Position numbers and translations under genes: made by a program
Shown here: positions 1 to 8,000 of the stretch, piece by piece
Layout: each line of letters starts with the position of its first letter
Numbering within the stretch: position 1 is the stretch's first letter
NCBI GenBank assembly: GCA_024682015.1
Contig: JAIKZT010000142.1
Coordinates: 1 to 9,219 of the forward strand
Source of the DNA: Clostridia bacterium
GTDB taxonomy: Bacteria > Bacillota > Clostridia > Peptostreptococcales > Anaerovoracaceae
DNA: 9,219 nt
Reading direction: 5' to 3'
Notes under the pieces: model-generated
The model's database searches: none
What the model was told of the DNA's origin: nothing
What the model saw: only the letters and a program-made list of their open reading frames with translations

Positions 1-555
1 CAGCAGCGTGCCGCACTCGGTGCAGTACGTGGTGTCGGGCAGGTTCTTCTTGCCGCATTTCGGGCAGATATAGCCGGCGCCGATGGCCTCGTCGGGCAGC
101 TTCGTGCCGCATTTCGGGCAGAAATTCTGGTCCTTGGGCACGACTTCGCCGCAGTTCGGGCATTCCTTGTAATTCTGCGCCGCGTCCGCCGCGAAGTTCT
201 CCATGGAGCTCGCCCATCCGGACAGCGCAGCGCCAAGGCCCGCGAGTCCGCCGCCTGCCGGAGCGGTGCCGCCGGTCGCGGGAGCCGCCGTCTGGGCCGC
301 TTCCTGCGGGATCTGCGACGCCGCCGCGTTCGCCTCGTTCAGGGCGCTCTTCAGTTCCTGCGTGCTCTGGTTCAGGTTCTCGGCCTGCTGGTTCACGTGA
401 GCCGCCGCAGCGTCCGCCAGCTTGTCCGCTGCCGGCTTGACTGCGCTCTCGACCGCCTTGCCGACCGCGCTCTGAATGCCCTTGCCGACGCCCTCGCTGA
501 CCTTGCTCATGCCCTGGTTGACGGCTGTAGAAACGATATTCTTAAATAAACTCAT
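1..555 (-). CDS. Double zinc-ribbon protein with Ala-rich helical N-terminus (partial, 3' end outside window)
   Basis: The frame runs from ATG at 555 to the left edge without a stop, giving 185 residues and ending on a codon boundary, so the C-terminus is missing. Residues 1-85 are rich in Ala, Lys, Glu, Gln, Ser and Val (for example KVSEGVGKGIQSAVGKAVES) and look like amphipathic or coiled-coil helix. Residues 86-112 form a Gly/Ala/Pro/Thr linker. Two C-x2-C-x10-C-x2-C zinc ribbons follow, with Cys at 132, 135, 146, 149 and at 164, 167, 178, 181. No signal peptide or membrane segment is seen, so it is probably cytoplasmic. Short ribbons of this type usually bind a structural zinc and mediate protein contacts; the molecular role here is unknown. 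The start is supported by GGGGAGG ten bases upstream and a promoter at 622-649. More domains could lie beyond the edge. Confidence 0.93.
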   Translation of the reverse strand, partial: MSLFKNIVSTAVNQGMSKVSEGVGKGIQSAVGKAVESAVKPAADKLADAAAAHVNQQAENLNQSTQELKSALNEANAAASQIPQEAAQTAAPATGGTAPAGGGLAGLGAALSGWASSMENFAADAAQNYKECPNCGEVVPKDQNFCPKCGTKLPDEAIGAGYICPKCGKKNLPDTTYCTECGTLL

Positions 556-565
556 ATACTTTTTG

Positions 566-572
566 CCTCCCC
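566..572 (-). promoter_or_regulatory. Ribosome binding site of the zinc-ribbon gene
   Basis: Read on the minus strand, GGGGAGG lies ten bases before the ATG at 555. It is a strong match to the Shine-Dalgarno consensus and fixes the start of the zinc-ribbon gene. Confidence 0.85.
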
Positions 573-621
573 TGTTTGTTTAGAAACGCCAACAAAGCGG
601 AGCATTTTCTCCACCAATACC

Positions 622-649
622 ACTATATCATATACCGTATTCCCGTCAA
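622..649 (-). promoter_or_regulatory. Sigma-A-type promoter for the zinc-ribbon gene
   Basis: On the minus strand, TTGACG (649-644) is followed after 16 bases by TATAGT (627-622), close to the vegetative consensus. Transcription would start near 615, leaving a leader of about 60 bases before the ATG at 555. The -35 box begins only 14 bases after the stop codon of the upstream gene. A small dyad, TATAT-C-ATATA on the plus strand (624-634), overlaps the -10 box. It could be an operator half-site or simply AT-rich promoter sequence; I favour the latter. Confidence 0.72.
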
Positions 650-663
650 TAGGAAAACATTCG

Positions 664-963
664 CTAGTTCAGCGGCACGTTCGCGGACTCGCAGACCGGC
701 GCCCACTTGTCGTCGATCCAGAAGAGCTGCACGCCGAGCGTGCCGATCTCGGGTTCGATGGTCTGGTCATCCGCCGTCGCCACGCGCAGCCCGAGGAAGC
801 GGCCGTCCTCGTCGTAGTAAGCGACGAGCACGGGCTCGGCGACGATCATTTTTCCGTTCAGCATAACGGTGCCCATGTCCAGTCCTTCCTTCATGACCGC
901 CCAGTGGATCTTATGCGAGGCCTTGTCCTCCAGCACGCCCGTCGCCACGGTAGGCTGCTTGAT
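664..963 (-). other. C-terminal cap domain of the downstream paralogue
   Basis: Encodes residues 1257-1355. Recognisable elements are LEDKASHKIHW, a short strand region, VLVAYYDEDGRFLGLRV, and FWIDDKWAPVCE before the end. The same pattern closes the upstream paralogue (LRDKEKNRLHW, LVASYDADGRFLGLQV, FWVDENCAP). From memory, similar YDxxGRxLGL...W-x-D modules end many large secreted proteins of Clostridia, but I cannot attach a family accession. The domain differs from the preceding repeats by lacking GH-x-Y and the NG turn. Confidence 0.7.
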
Positions 964-3900
964 GAATACCGACTGATACACGTCCACGTAGAAGCGGCCG
1001 TCGAAACCGTCCGCCGAGACGATCGTGCATTCTTCTCCGTTGATGCTCGCCGCCGTGTTCCCGGGGACGAACTCATAGTCGAAGCCGTTGTAATACGCCG
1101 GGAAGGCATATCCGTCCTTGGCCTGCACGATGACGTCCACGAGGTAGTCGTGGAACGCTTCGAAGCAGTCGTCCGCCTCCAGGAAGCGGTCCTCCGTGAT
1201 GTCGTACCAGTCGACGCTGGAAACGACGTACGGCGCTGCGTCTGCGGCCTGACCCGTCATGAAGTCTCCGGCGCGGTCTCCGATCTCGGGAATGAGAACG
1301 CCCGTGATATCGACGGAACCGATGAGGCTCATGCCGCACGGCGCGAAGTACAGCCGCAGCGAGACGTTGTAGCGCGCGTCTTCCAGGTAGTCGTAATTCG
1401 ACGCCTGGACGGTCTGTCCGTTCACGGTCGCTGCGATGTCATCCGAAGCCAGATAGCGCTCCAGATAATCGTCGTAGAAGGCTTCGAACGCCGCGTTCTC
1501 CTTTGCGGCAAGGTCGATCTGGACGAAATAGGATTCCTCCGTGGCAAATCCAGCCGAAGGATCGAGTTCAATTTCCTGGCCGGTGTACCAGGTGACCTTG
1601 GCGACTTCATAAGGCACGCCGTCCGGGATCGCGTACGCATAGGAAGGCTTCGCGCCGGGCGTCGGCTCTGCGATGCCCGTCACTTCGATCTCGGAGATGA
1701 TGGCCCTGCACACGAAGTCCACGTGGATCTCCTGCTGCTCGGCTTCGCTTCCCCAGACGTACGCCGCCTCGCCGTTCACCTTCACGTCCACGGTAAAGTC
1801 GAACGCGCAGCCTTCCGCAGGCTTCAGTTTCAGAACGGCCGTGTAGGTCCTGCCCAGCACGAACGTCTCGTTCGCGCTCAGCGTGCGGCCCTCTTCCTTG
1901 TCGACCCACTCCGTGCTGTCCACATAATATGGATCGCCGTAGACCACATATCCGCTCGGCTCCGCCTTTTTGCCGGCGATCGGGGTCTCGACGCTCACGA
2001 CCGCGGCGCTGCTGACGATCTGCAGCGGGCACTCGTAGTCCGTGCCCACGAGCAGGCAGCCGTTGTCCGCCGTCGTAACGGTCGCGATACCGGAGTTCAG
2101 CGTGGTCATATAGGCGATCCCTTCGTCGAACGCCCAGCCCGCGGCGGGTTTCACCAGGACGGAGACGAGGTAGGTGTGACCGCCCACAAATGCGTCTCCG
2201 GGCTGCAGCGTCTCCATCGTCTCATAGTCCACCCAGTTGACGCCCGCGTAAAAATCTTCGTCATCCGGCGAGTTCCAGGCAAAGTACTCCGCACTGCCCG
2301 TGACGGCTTCGAACGAGGCTTGCTCGCCGTTGACGGGGATGACGACGTCCACGTTCACGGATGTGATGATGCTGTGCCCGACGTTGAAGAAATAGTACTG
2401 CACGAGCACCTGGTCCTTCGCGGGGGCCGAATGTGAACTGACGAGCGCCTGCGTTCCGTTGATATAGGCCGTTACGGCCGGATCGGACGAGGCGTCCGTG
2501 CAGAAATCGTATCCTTCCTTAGATGAAAGCAGCACGTCCACGCGGTAGTCGTGCCCGTCGATGAAGGGCTCGTCCGGCGCGACGACTCTGCCTTCCGTGT
2601 TGTCCCACCAGCGGATGCCGCCGGTGAACCCCATGAATATCGCAGGCTCATACGGCGCGTCCTCAGGCAGGATCAGCGCATACCCGGGCAGCGCGTCCGC
2701 CTTCGGCTCGTCGACAGTCAGGTCGGCCTCGTGAATGACGATGCCGCCGCAGTCCGGGTAGTCGTAACTCAGCACGAGTTCCTGCTGCGGAGAGAGACCG
2801 GAAACGGCTGCGGGCACCCCGTTGACGAAGCCCAGCACCGCGGACTGGTCCGTATCGTCCACCGCGAACTCCCAGCCCTTCGCCGGCTCGACCATCACGT
2901 AGGCCGTGTAGTCGTGGCCCTCGGTGAAGACGCTCTCTTCGGTCAGGTATGCGCTGTCAGTCGCGTCCCACCAGGCGACGCCGTGGATGTAGTCGCCTTC
3001 GTTGAAATCCTTGACCTGAACGTTCGGGCTGTCCCAGGGCGTCGCTTCGAACGACGGCGCCTTAGAGCCTTCGGGCTCCGCGATCTGGACCCCGGCCGTC
3101 TCCACGATCTGCGGATCGCAGTAGAACGTGTACGACACGCGCGCCCAGCTGCTGAAGTTCTCGGAGACCTGGACGTTGCTTCCGGCCTCGCCGTTGACCG
3201 TAGCCGCGGGAATGGGCACGAACCGGTAGTTCGCATCCTTCATCCGCACCCACACGGTGACCATGTACTGCTTGCGCGCCGCGAACTCATCGGTCGGCTT
3301 CATCGCGTACAGCTTGTCTCCTTCGACCCGCTGCCAGTGTACGCCGCTTATGGTGTACTGCTCCTCCTTCGTATGCTTCGTATAGATCTCGTACGGAGCG
3401 CCGATCGGCGCGGACAGGCCGGTGTAGGCGGGCGTATTGCCCGGCTTCGGCACTGTGACCGCCAGAACGTCGAACGATTCGACGTCCTGCGTATCCGCTT
3501 CGGAGAACAGATAATCCAGCACGAGATATTTCCGGTACTGCTGTCCGGGGACGTTGTTCCAGCCGAACTGGGGCATCGCTTTCTGTCCGTTGATGAGCGC
3601 GGACTCCATAAAGTACTCTTCCCCTTCAGCCGGGAACTCGTAGTTCTCATCAGCTTCGAGCATCACGCGCACGTGGTACCGATTGCCCGCCCTGTAGACG
3701 GAATCCGCATACATCACCGCGCCGCTGTGATCGCGCCAGCGCACGCCGTTCGTATAGCCCTGCAGGCCGACGGGATCGCCTTCCTGCGATTCGTACGCAT
3801 AGAGGTGATATCCGGTGCCGGAAACGGTCGCTTCGAAGCTCGGATGCATGCCGCCCACGGGCGTGATGATGCCCGTAACGGACACGTTCTTGATCTCTTC

Positions 3901-4731
3901 GCAGCATGCTCCCGGGATCGTATACGAAACGATCAGCATCTTATAATCGTAAGGCGTCCTCGGCTTGGCGGTTCCCGCTTTCCCGTTCACCTGGATCGTG
4001 CCGCCGTACTGGCCGTCCGTCACGGTATAGAACCCCGTGTCATCGGAGAGCCGCGCCCTCAGCGCGACGTCCACGCTGTACTGATGGCCCCGGGCGTACG
4101 TGTCGGACAGGCCCATATATGTGCCCGTCGTCTCGTCCTTCCAGCGCATGCCATACACGAAGCCGTCGTCCGACATGTTGGCGTCGACGAGGTAAGGCTT
4201 ATCGTCCGTGTCGAAATGGTTTTCCGCATCGAGCACGATCTTCGTGCGGTCGTAGAACGCTTCCCCCGCCATAGGCGTCGGGATATCCATCGTGATGTAC
4301 GTGATGGAGTTTACGCAAGGCGCGAACTGATAGGACAGCACCAGCTCGTGCTCGTTGTCGAGCTCAAAGCCCTTGCTCACCTGCGCCGTCTGGTAGTTGA
4401 CCCGCCCGGTGACATGCAGCGTGCCGTCGTAGTTGAATTTATATCCGTCCTTCGTCTCCAGATAGATCTGCGCCGTGTACCGGTGACCCTTCAGGAACTT
4501 GGTGCTGCTGTCGATGTACGCGCCGGCCGTATCGTCGTGCCAGTCCACAGACGTCGCCTTGTACGCGCTGCTGTCCCAGCAGTGCACTTGGCTGGACGGC
4601 GTGTCGTTTGCGTACGGCATGGAGATGTACACCTGCACGGTGCTGATGACAGTGTCCGCGTACGCGTGAGCCGGCCACAGGCATACCGCCAGCAGCAGGC
4701 ACAGCACAAGGCTCAAAACTCTTTTGATCAT
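664..4731 (-). CDS. Large secreted tandem beta-repeat protein (downstream paralogue)
   Basis: 1355 residues, complete. Residues 1-25 are a classic signal peptide: MIKR, a hydrophobic core rich in Leu/Val, then AYA before Asp26. About ten repeats follow, at roughly 28-137, 142-273, 279-411, 417-537, 541-659, 663-781, 787-901, 904-1008, 1010-1131 and 1135-1256. Each has a strand like I-x2-V-x-V, then P-x2-G-x2-P, a central G-V-x-W-W/Y-D motif, F-x2-GH-x-Y before a strand, GY-x-F, usually a V/I-NG turn, and a closing Y-x-F strand. This suggests an Ig-like beta-sandwich. Residues 1257-1355 form a cap containing YYDEDGRFLGLRV and FWIDDKWAPV. No LPXTG, SLH, dockerin, lipobox or C-terminal membrane helix is seen, so attachment is unexplained. 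No enzymatic motif is recognised. The protein is probably extracellular or surface-associated; adhesin or matrix roles are speculation. It is co-oriented with, and 12 bases after, its paralogue. Confidence 0.95.
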   Translation of the reverse strand: MIKRVLSLVLCLLLAVCLWPAHAYADTVISTVQVYISMPYANDTPSSQVHCWDSSAYKATSVDWHDDTAGAYIDSSTKFLKGHRYTAQIYLETKDGYKFNYDGTLHVTGRVNYQTAQVSKGFELDNEHELVLSYQFAPCVNSITYITMDIPTPMAGEAFYDRTKIVLDAENHFDTDDKPYLVDANMSDDGFVYGMRWKDETTGTYMGLSDTYARGHQYSVDVALRARLSDDTGFYTVTDGQYGGTIQVNGKAGTAKPRTPYDYKMLIVSYTIPGACCEEIKNVSVTGIITPVGGMHPSFEATVSGTGYHLYAYESQEGDPVGLQGYTNGVRWRDHSGAVMYADSVYRAGNRYHVRVMLEADENYEFPAEGEEYFMESALINGQKAMPQFGWNNVPGQQYRKYLVLDYLFSEADTQDVESFDVLAVTVPKPGNTPAYTGLSAPIGAPYEIYTKHTKEEQYTISGVHWQRVEGDKLYAMKPTDEFAARKQYMVTVWVRMKDANYRFVPIPAATVNGEAGSNVQVSENFSSWARVSYTFYCDPQIVETAGVQIAEPEGSKAPSFEATPWDSPNVQVKDFNEGDYIHGVAWWDATDSAYLTEESVFTEGHDYTAYVMVEPAKGWEFAVDDTDQSAVLGFVNGVPAAVSGLSPQQELVLSYDYPDCGGIVIHEADLTVDEPKADALPGYALILPEDAPYEPAIFMGFTGGIRWWDNTEGRVVAPDEPFIDGHDYRVDVLLSSKEGYDFCTDASSDPAVTAYINGTQALVSSHSAPAKDQVLVQYYFFNVGHSIITSVNVDVVIPVNGEQASFEAVTGSAEYFAWNSPDDEDFYAGVNWVDYETMETLQPGDAFVGGHTYLVSVLVKPAAGWAFDEGIAYMTTLNSGIATVTTADNGCLLVGTDYECPLQIVSSAAVVSVETPIAGKKAEPSGYVVYGDPYYVDSTEWVDKEEGRTLSANETFVLGRTYTAVLKLKPAEGCAFDFTVDVKVNGEAAYVWGSEAEQQEIHVDFVCRAIISEIEVTGIAEPTPGAKPSYAYAIPDGVPYEVAKVTWYTGQEIELDPSAGFATEESYFVQIDLAAKENAAFEAFYDDYLERYLASDDIAATVNGQTVQASNYDYLEDARYNVSLRLYFAPCGMSLIGSVDITGVLIPEIGDRAGDFMTGQAADAAPYVVSSVDWYDITEDRFLEADDCFEAFHDYLVDVIVQAKDGYAFPAYYNGFDYEFVPGNTAASINGEECTIVSADGFDGRFYVDVYQSVFIKQPTVATGVLEDKASHKIHWAVMKEGLDMGTVMLNGKMIVAEPVLVAYYDEDGRFLGLRVATADDQTIEPEIGTLGVQLFWIDDKWAPVCESANVPLN
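964..4650 (-). repeat. Coding tandem array of about ten diverged beta-repeats
   Basis: Encodes residues 28-1256 of the downstream paralogue. The units are about 105-135 residues long and strongly diverged from each other, so the repeat is visible in protein but not as DNA repeats. Anchors in successive units are the Trp motif (TSVDWHD, YGMRWKD, NGVRWRD, SGVHWQR, HGVAWWD, GGIRWWD, AGVNWVD, DSTEWVD, AKVTWYT, SSVDWYD) and the following Tyr strand (GHRYTAQIYL, GHQYSVDVAL, GHDYTAYVMV, GHDYRVDVLL, GHTYLVSVLV and relatives). The repeat boundaries given are by eye and may be off by several residues. Confidence 0.85.
4324..4731 (-). repeat. Direct repeat copy A: signal peptide and first module
   Basis: This 5' part of the downstream gene matches 8824-9219 in the upstream gene. 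Bases 4324-4419 and 8824-8919 differ at about 9 of 96 positions. The signal-peptide stretch at 4688-4710 is identical to 9191-9213 (23 bases). At protein level about 80 of 109 residues of module 1 are the same, and 30 of the last 33. One codon is inserted in copy B near residue 96 of its protein. Modules further downstream are much more diverged. Confidence 0.85.
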
Positions 4732-4746
4732 AGTTTTCCATCCCTA
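4732..4746 (-). promoter_or_regulatory. Stop / ribosome-binding-site overlap between the two large genes
   Basis: On the minus strand the junction reads TAG, then GGATGGAAAACT, then ATG. The best Shine-Dalgarno match, AGGGA (4745-4741), uses bases of the upstream stop codon and lies nine bases before the ATG at 4731. There is no room for a separate promoter or terminator, so the two genes are almost certainly co-transcribed and probably translationally coupled. Confidence 0.75.
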
Positions 4747-5022
4747 TTCAGCAGGCACCTCTGCCGGCTCACTCTTGGGCGCGCAATTCTCGTCGACCCA
4801 GAAGACTTCCGTAACCGCCGCGCCGTCCTTGAGTTCGACGGCCGCCGTGTCCTCCGTCAGGACCTGCAGCCCGAGGAAGCGCCCGTCTGCGTCGTAGGAC
4901 GCGACCAGCGCCGGCATGGACTCGTAGACGCTGCCGAACACGCTGATGGAATCCGCGCCGGCTTCCTGCATCCAGTGCAGCCTGTTCTTCTCCTTGTCGC
5001 GCAGCGTGCCGCCGCGTCCCTT
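4744..5022 (-). other. C-terminal cap domain of the upstream paralogue
   Basis: Encodes residues 1397-1488 (numbered from 9210), homologous to the cap of the downstream protein. A conserved core at LVASYDADGRFLGLQV retains near-identical DNA: 4866-4881 is identical to 786-801. The cap starts after a PNPPKGRGG linker, which is more basic and flexible than the inter-repeat joints. Its presence at the same place in both proteins suggests a functional terminus, perhaps for anchoring or capping the repeat fibre. That role is inference. Confidence 0.7.
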
Positions 5023-8000
5023 GGGCGGATTCGGGTCGAAGTAGAAATTGGCGATCGCATACTGGCCGACCTTCCACTTGTCGCCCTCCGGCAGTTTAGC
5101 GTACCCCTGATATTCTCCGTTCATGTAGACTTCGGCGTTCATGGACGGGAAATAGACCATGATCCCGTCTACTTCGTAACCCAGAATGACCGTCCAGAAC
5201 GAATAGTCGGGTACTGCCTCCAGCCAGACGCTGAGCTTATACTCGTGACCCGGCAGGAAGATGTCGCCTTCCTCCATGGCGACCCAGTCGTCGACCTTTT
5301 CGTCGTCGTCATACCAGTACCAGCACGTGCCGTGGACGAAGCCGTTCTCGTCCGTATCGAACAGTTTATAGTGCACGCTGTCGACCGTCGGCATGAGGGG
5401 CGGCGCGAACACGGCTTCTTCGCCAGCCACGGGTTTCGCAAGGTTGTAGGCCTCGATCATGGTGATGCGGGTTGCCGCCTCGTTGAGTACGAAGACGTAC
5501 TTCATCCACAGCGTATAGCGCTGATCAACCAGGCTCATGTCCGTGCCGGTCGGCGCGCCGGGCAGCGCGTACTCGCTGTTGATAAGCAGCATCATATCGC
5601 CATATTCGTACCGCTCCAAGCCCTTGTCGTAGGTCGTCCGGAACGCGTATCCGTCCTTGGCCTGCAGTTCCACGTACAGCGTGTACGGGTGTCCGTCTTC
5701 GTATTCGTAATCGGCAGGCAGCTCGCTGTCATCCTCGTTGAACCAGCGCATCGTCCCAACTGTGTACGAATCGTCGTCCGCCATGGCGGAGAAGGCCGGC
5801 GTATCCCCGACCCTGGGCTCCAGGGGGCCGGTTATGGAGACCGTATCGATCTCGGTGAGCCCGGCAGGCTTGAACGTGTGCTCCACGATGACCGCGTTGG
5901 GGTTCACGGAAGGCAGCAGTTCGGCACTCTCGCCGTTCACCATGGCGACGAAGGTCTCGACCGGCCTGAGCATGCCGTATTCCTCGTCGTACGCCATATC
6001 GAAGCGGTAAGCCGTGCTCTTGGGCTCCAGCGTGATCCGCACCGTATACATGCGCCCCGTCTCGAACGGAGCGTCGTCCGGGACCATATTGCCCTTCTCG
6101 TCCAGCCACATGGCGCCGTACGAATCATAAGCAGCGTCGTCGGGCAGCACGCAGGACCCGTCGGGCAGCGCGCCCACGGCAGGCTCGGTCACGGTCGCCT
6201 CCACTGCGCCGATGATCTCGGCGCAGGTCATGCTCCGCCATACCGTCATGTGCTTGCCGTCCTCGCCGTATTCCACCGACGGTGCGCTCGCAGCCGGTTC
6301 ACCGTTCACGGTGGCGTTGACGGAATCGACAGGGCTCGGGAAGACGTAGCCGTCCGCCGCTTCGAGGACGACCTTCAGGGTATAGGTGTATCCGCGTTCG
6401 AATTCGAAGTCCTCGTCCCAGCTGATCTCTCTGGCATAGGTCTCGTCGTACCAGGGCTCCTGCCCGATAATGTTGTATTTCATCGCATCCAGGGCCGGCA
6501 CGCCCGCGCCGGTTATAACGCCGCTCTGCGTCGTCATGCCCAGCGTCAGTTCTTCGGCGCCGATTACCTCCACGGTGTCGATCTCCACAGCCGGGCACTC
6601 GAACACGGTGCTGTAATACAGAATGTCGCCGTCGAGCCAGAGTTCCGCCATGGGATCCGTATCGCTGCGGACGTAGTTCAGGCTCAGGATCGTGTTCTTA
6701 TCGAAGCGGAAGCCGTACAGGGAATCCGCCCAGACCTGCAGGTACAGTTTATACGTGTGACCGCCCATAAAGCGGTCGCCGTCCGTCAGGAACGTATTGC
6801 CGGCGGTCACGTCGACCCAGCTCACGCCGTTCTCGTAGCCAACGTCGCTCGGCTCGCTGTAGATCTGGCACCCGCCGGAGCACGTCGGCATGTACGGCGC
6901 TTCTTCGCCATGCACGGGCGCGGTGAACCCGGCGATGTCCACCGCCACTTCGCTGATAATCGTATAATCAATGGTCGGAAAATCCAGTTTTACGATCAGG
7001 TATTCTTTGGGGTCGTTCCCCGCATAGACGATCGCGGAAGCGGGCATGCCGCTCACGTAGGCGTCTACGAGGAGTGTTCCGTCCTTCGTCTTGAATTCGT
7101 AGCCGTCGCTTGCCTTCAGCACGACGTAAAGCTCGTAGGCGCTTCCGGCTTCAAACACATCGCCGGAATCCATCGCCTCGCCGAGAGTGGAATTCCACCA
7201 GAGGACGCCGTTCGTATACCCTTCCGCGTCCGTTGCGACTTCGTAGCCGGGCATCCACGACATGACGGTATAGTCCGGATAGGAACCGGGCATAGGCATG
7301 CCGGAGACCATCGGATCGACCGTGTCGACGAGGATGCCGCCGCAGGGATCGAACGTGCGGACGAGCGTGATGCTGTTTGCGGGGTCCGCGCCGCTGTTGA
7401 TGCCGGCCGTCTCGCCGTTGATCTTCGCCTTCACGCTGCTTTCGGCGCCGTCCACCGTAAATTCGCGGAGGGCCGTCGTCTCTGTGCGGATGTAGACGGT
7501 GTAGACGTGGCCGTAGGTAAAGGTATCGGCATCCGTCAGCCAGGCGCTGTCCGTCTCATCGTACCAGGCAACGCCGCTGATGAAATGATCCGCAGTTGTC
7601 AGATCACACCGGATATACAGCCCTTCGGCGGCCTCCGGGGTGAAGTCCGGCGTCATGCCGTTCTGCGGCACGGTGACCGTGAATTCCGCACGCGTCTCGT
7701 ATTCCTTTTCCACCGTATAGGTATGGACGAGGTATATCTTGGTAGAGCTGTCCCACACGACCTCCCAAGGGAATCCGTCCATGTTGGCGGTCACGGATTC
7801 GTCGAAGACCCCGTAGGAATAATCGCTGTACACCGGGATCTTTACCGTATAGGTCTTGCCGGGATAGAAAGAGTCATCGAAACCCATATCGACGTCGTCC
7901 GTATCGTTGTGCCACTTCTCGATGCTCACATGATACTTATTTTCATCTCCGCTGGCAGCGATGGACGACGTTTTGAAGGTCGACGGTTTGGCGCCCGCCT

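Larger units (their letters stand above)
556..663. other. AT-rich intergenic region without a visible terminator
   Basis: This gap separates the stop of the large downstream gene (664-666) from the zinc-ribbon start. It is clearly more AT-rich than the flanking coding DNA. It holds the promoter and ribosome binding site listed separately. I looked for a GC-rich hairpin followed by a T-run on the minus strand and found none, so some readthrough from the large-gene operon into the zinc-ribbon gene is possible. Confidence 0.6.

Noticed and set aside
203..400. Small plus-strand open frame of 65 codons
   Set aside because: It is antisense to the zinc-ribbon gene, which has a promoter, a ribosome binding site and eight correctly spaced Cys. 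The small frame has low-complexity Ala/Pro content and no support of its own.
624..634. TATAT-C-ATATA dyad as a repressor operator
   Set aside because: It is short and AT-only apart from the centre, and overlaps the -10 box, where such sequence is expected by composition. It is not enough to call an operator.
556..663. Rho-independent terminator after the large-gene operon
   Set aside because: No GC-rich stem with a following T-run is visible on the minus strand in this gap. The only short inverted repeats are AT-rich and lie in the promoter.
904..2436. Long plus-strand open frame of 510 codons, antisense to the downstream large gene
   Set aside because: It lies in exact complementary codon register with the minus-strand gene, where stops arise only opposite TTA, CTA or TCA codons; these are rare in this GC-rich sequence. 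Its product is rich in Arg, Val, His and Asp with no domain or signal, as expected for an antisense shadow. The minus-strand frame has a signal peptide and ordered repeats.
3906..4274. Plus-strand open frame of 122 codons
   Set aside because: The product is dominated by Arg, Ser, Pro and Cys, typical of an out-of-frame GC-rich shadow. It lies wholly inside a well-supported minus-strand gene.
4439..4741. Alternative minus-strand start at 4741 in another frame (100 codons)
   Set aside because: The ATG inside GGATGG opens a frame with no signal peptide or repeat pattern. The ATG at 4731 gives a clear signal peptide matching the paralogue.
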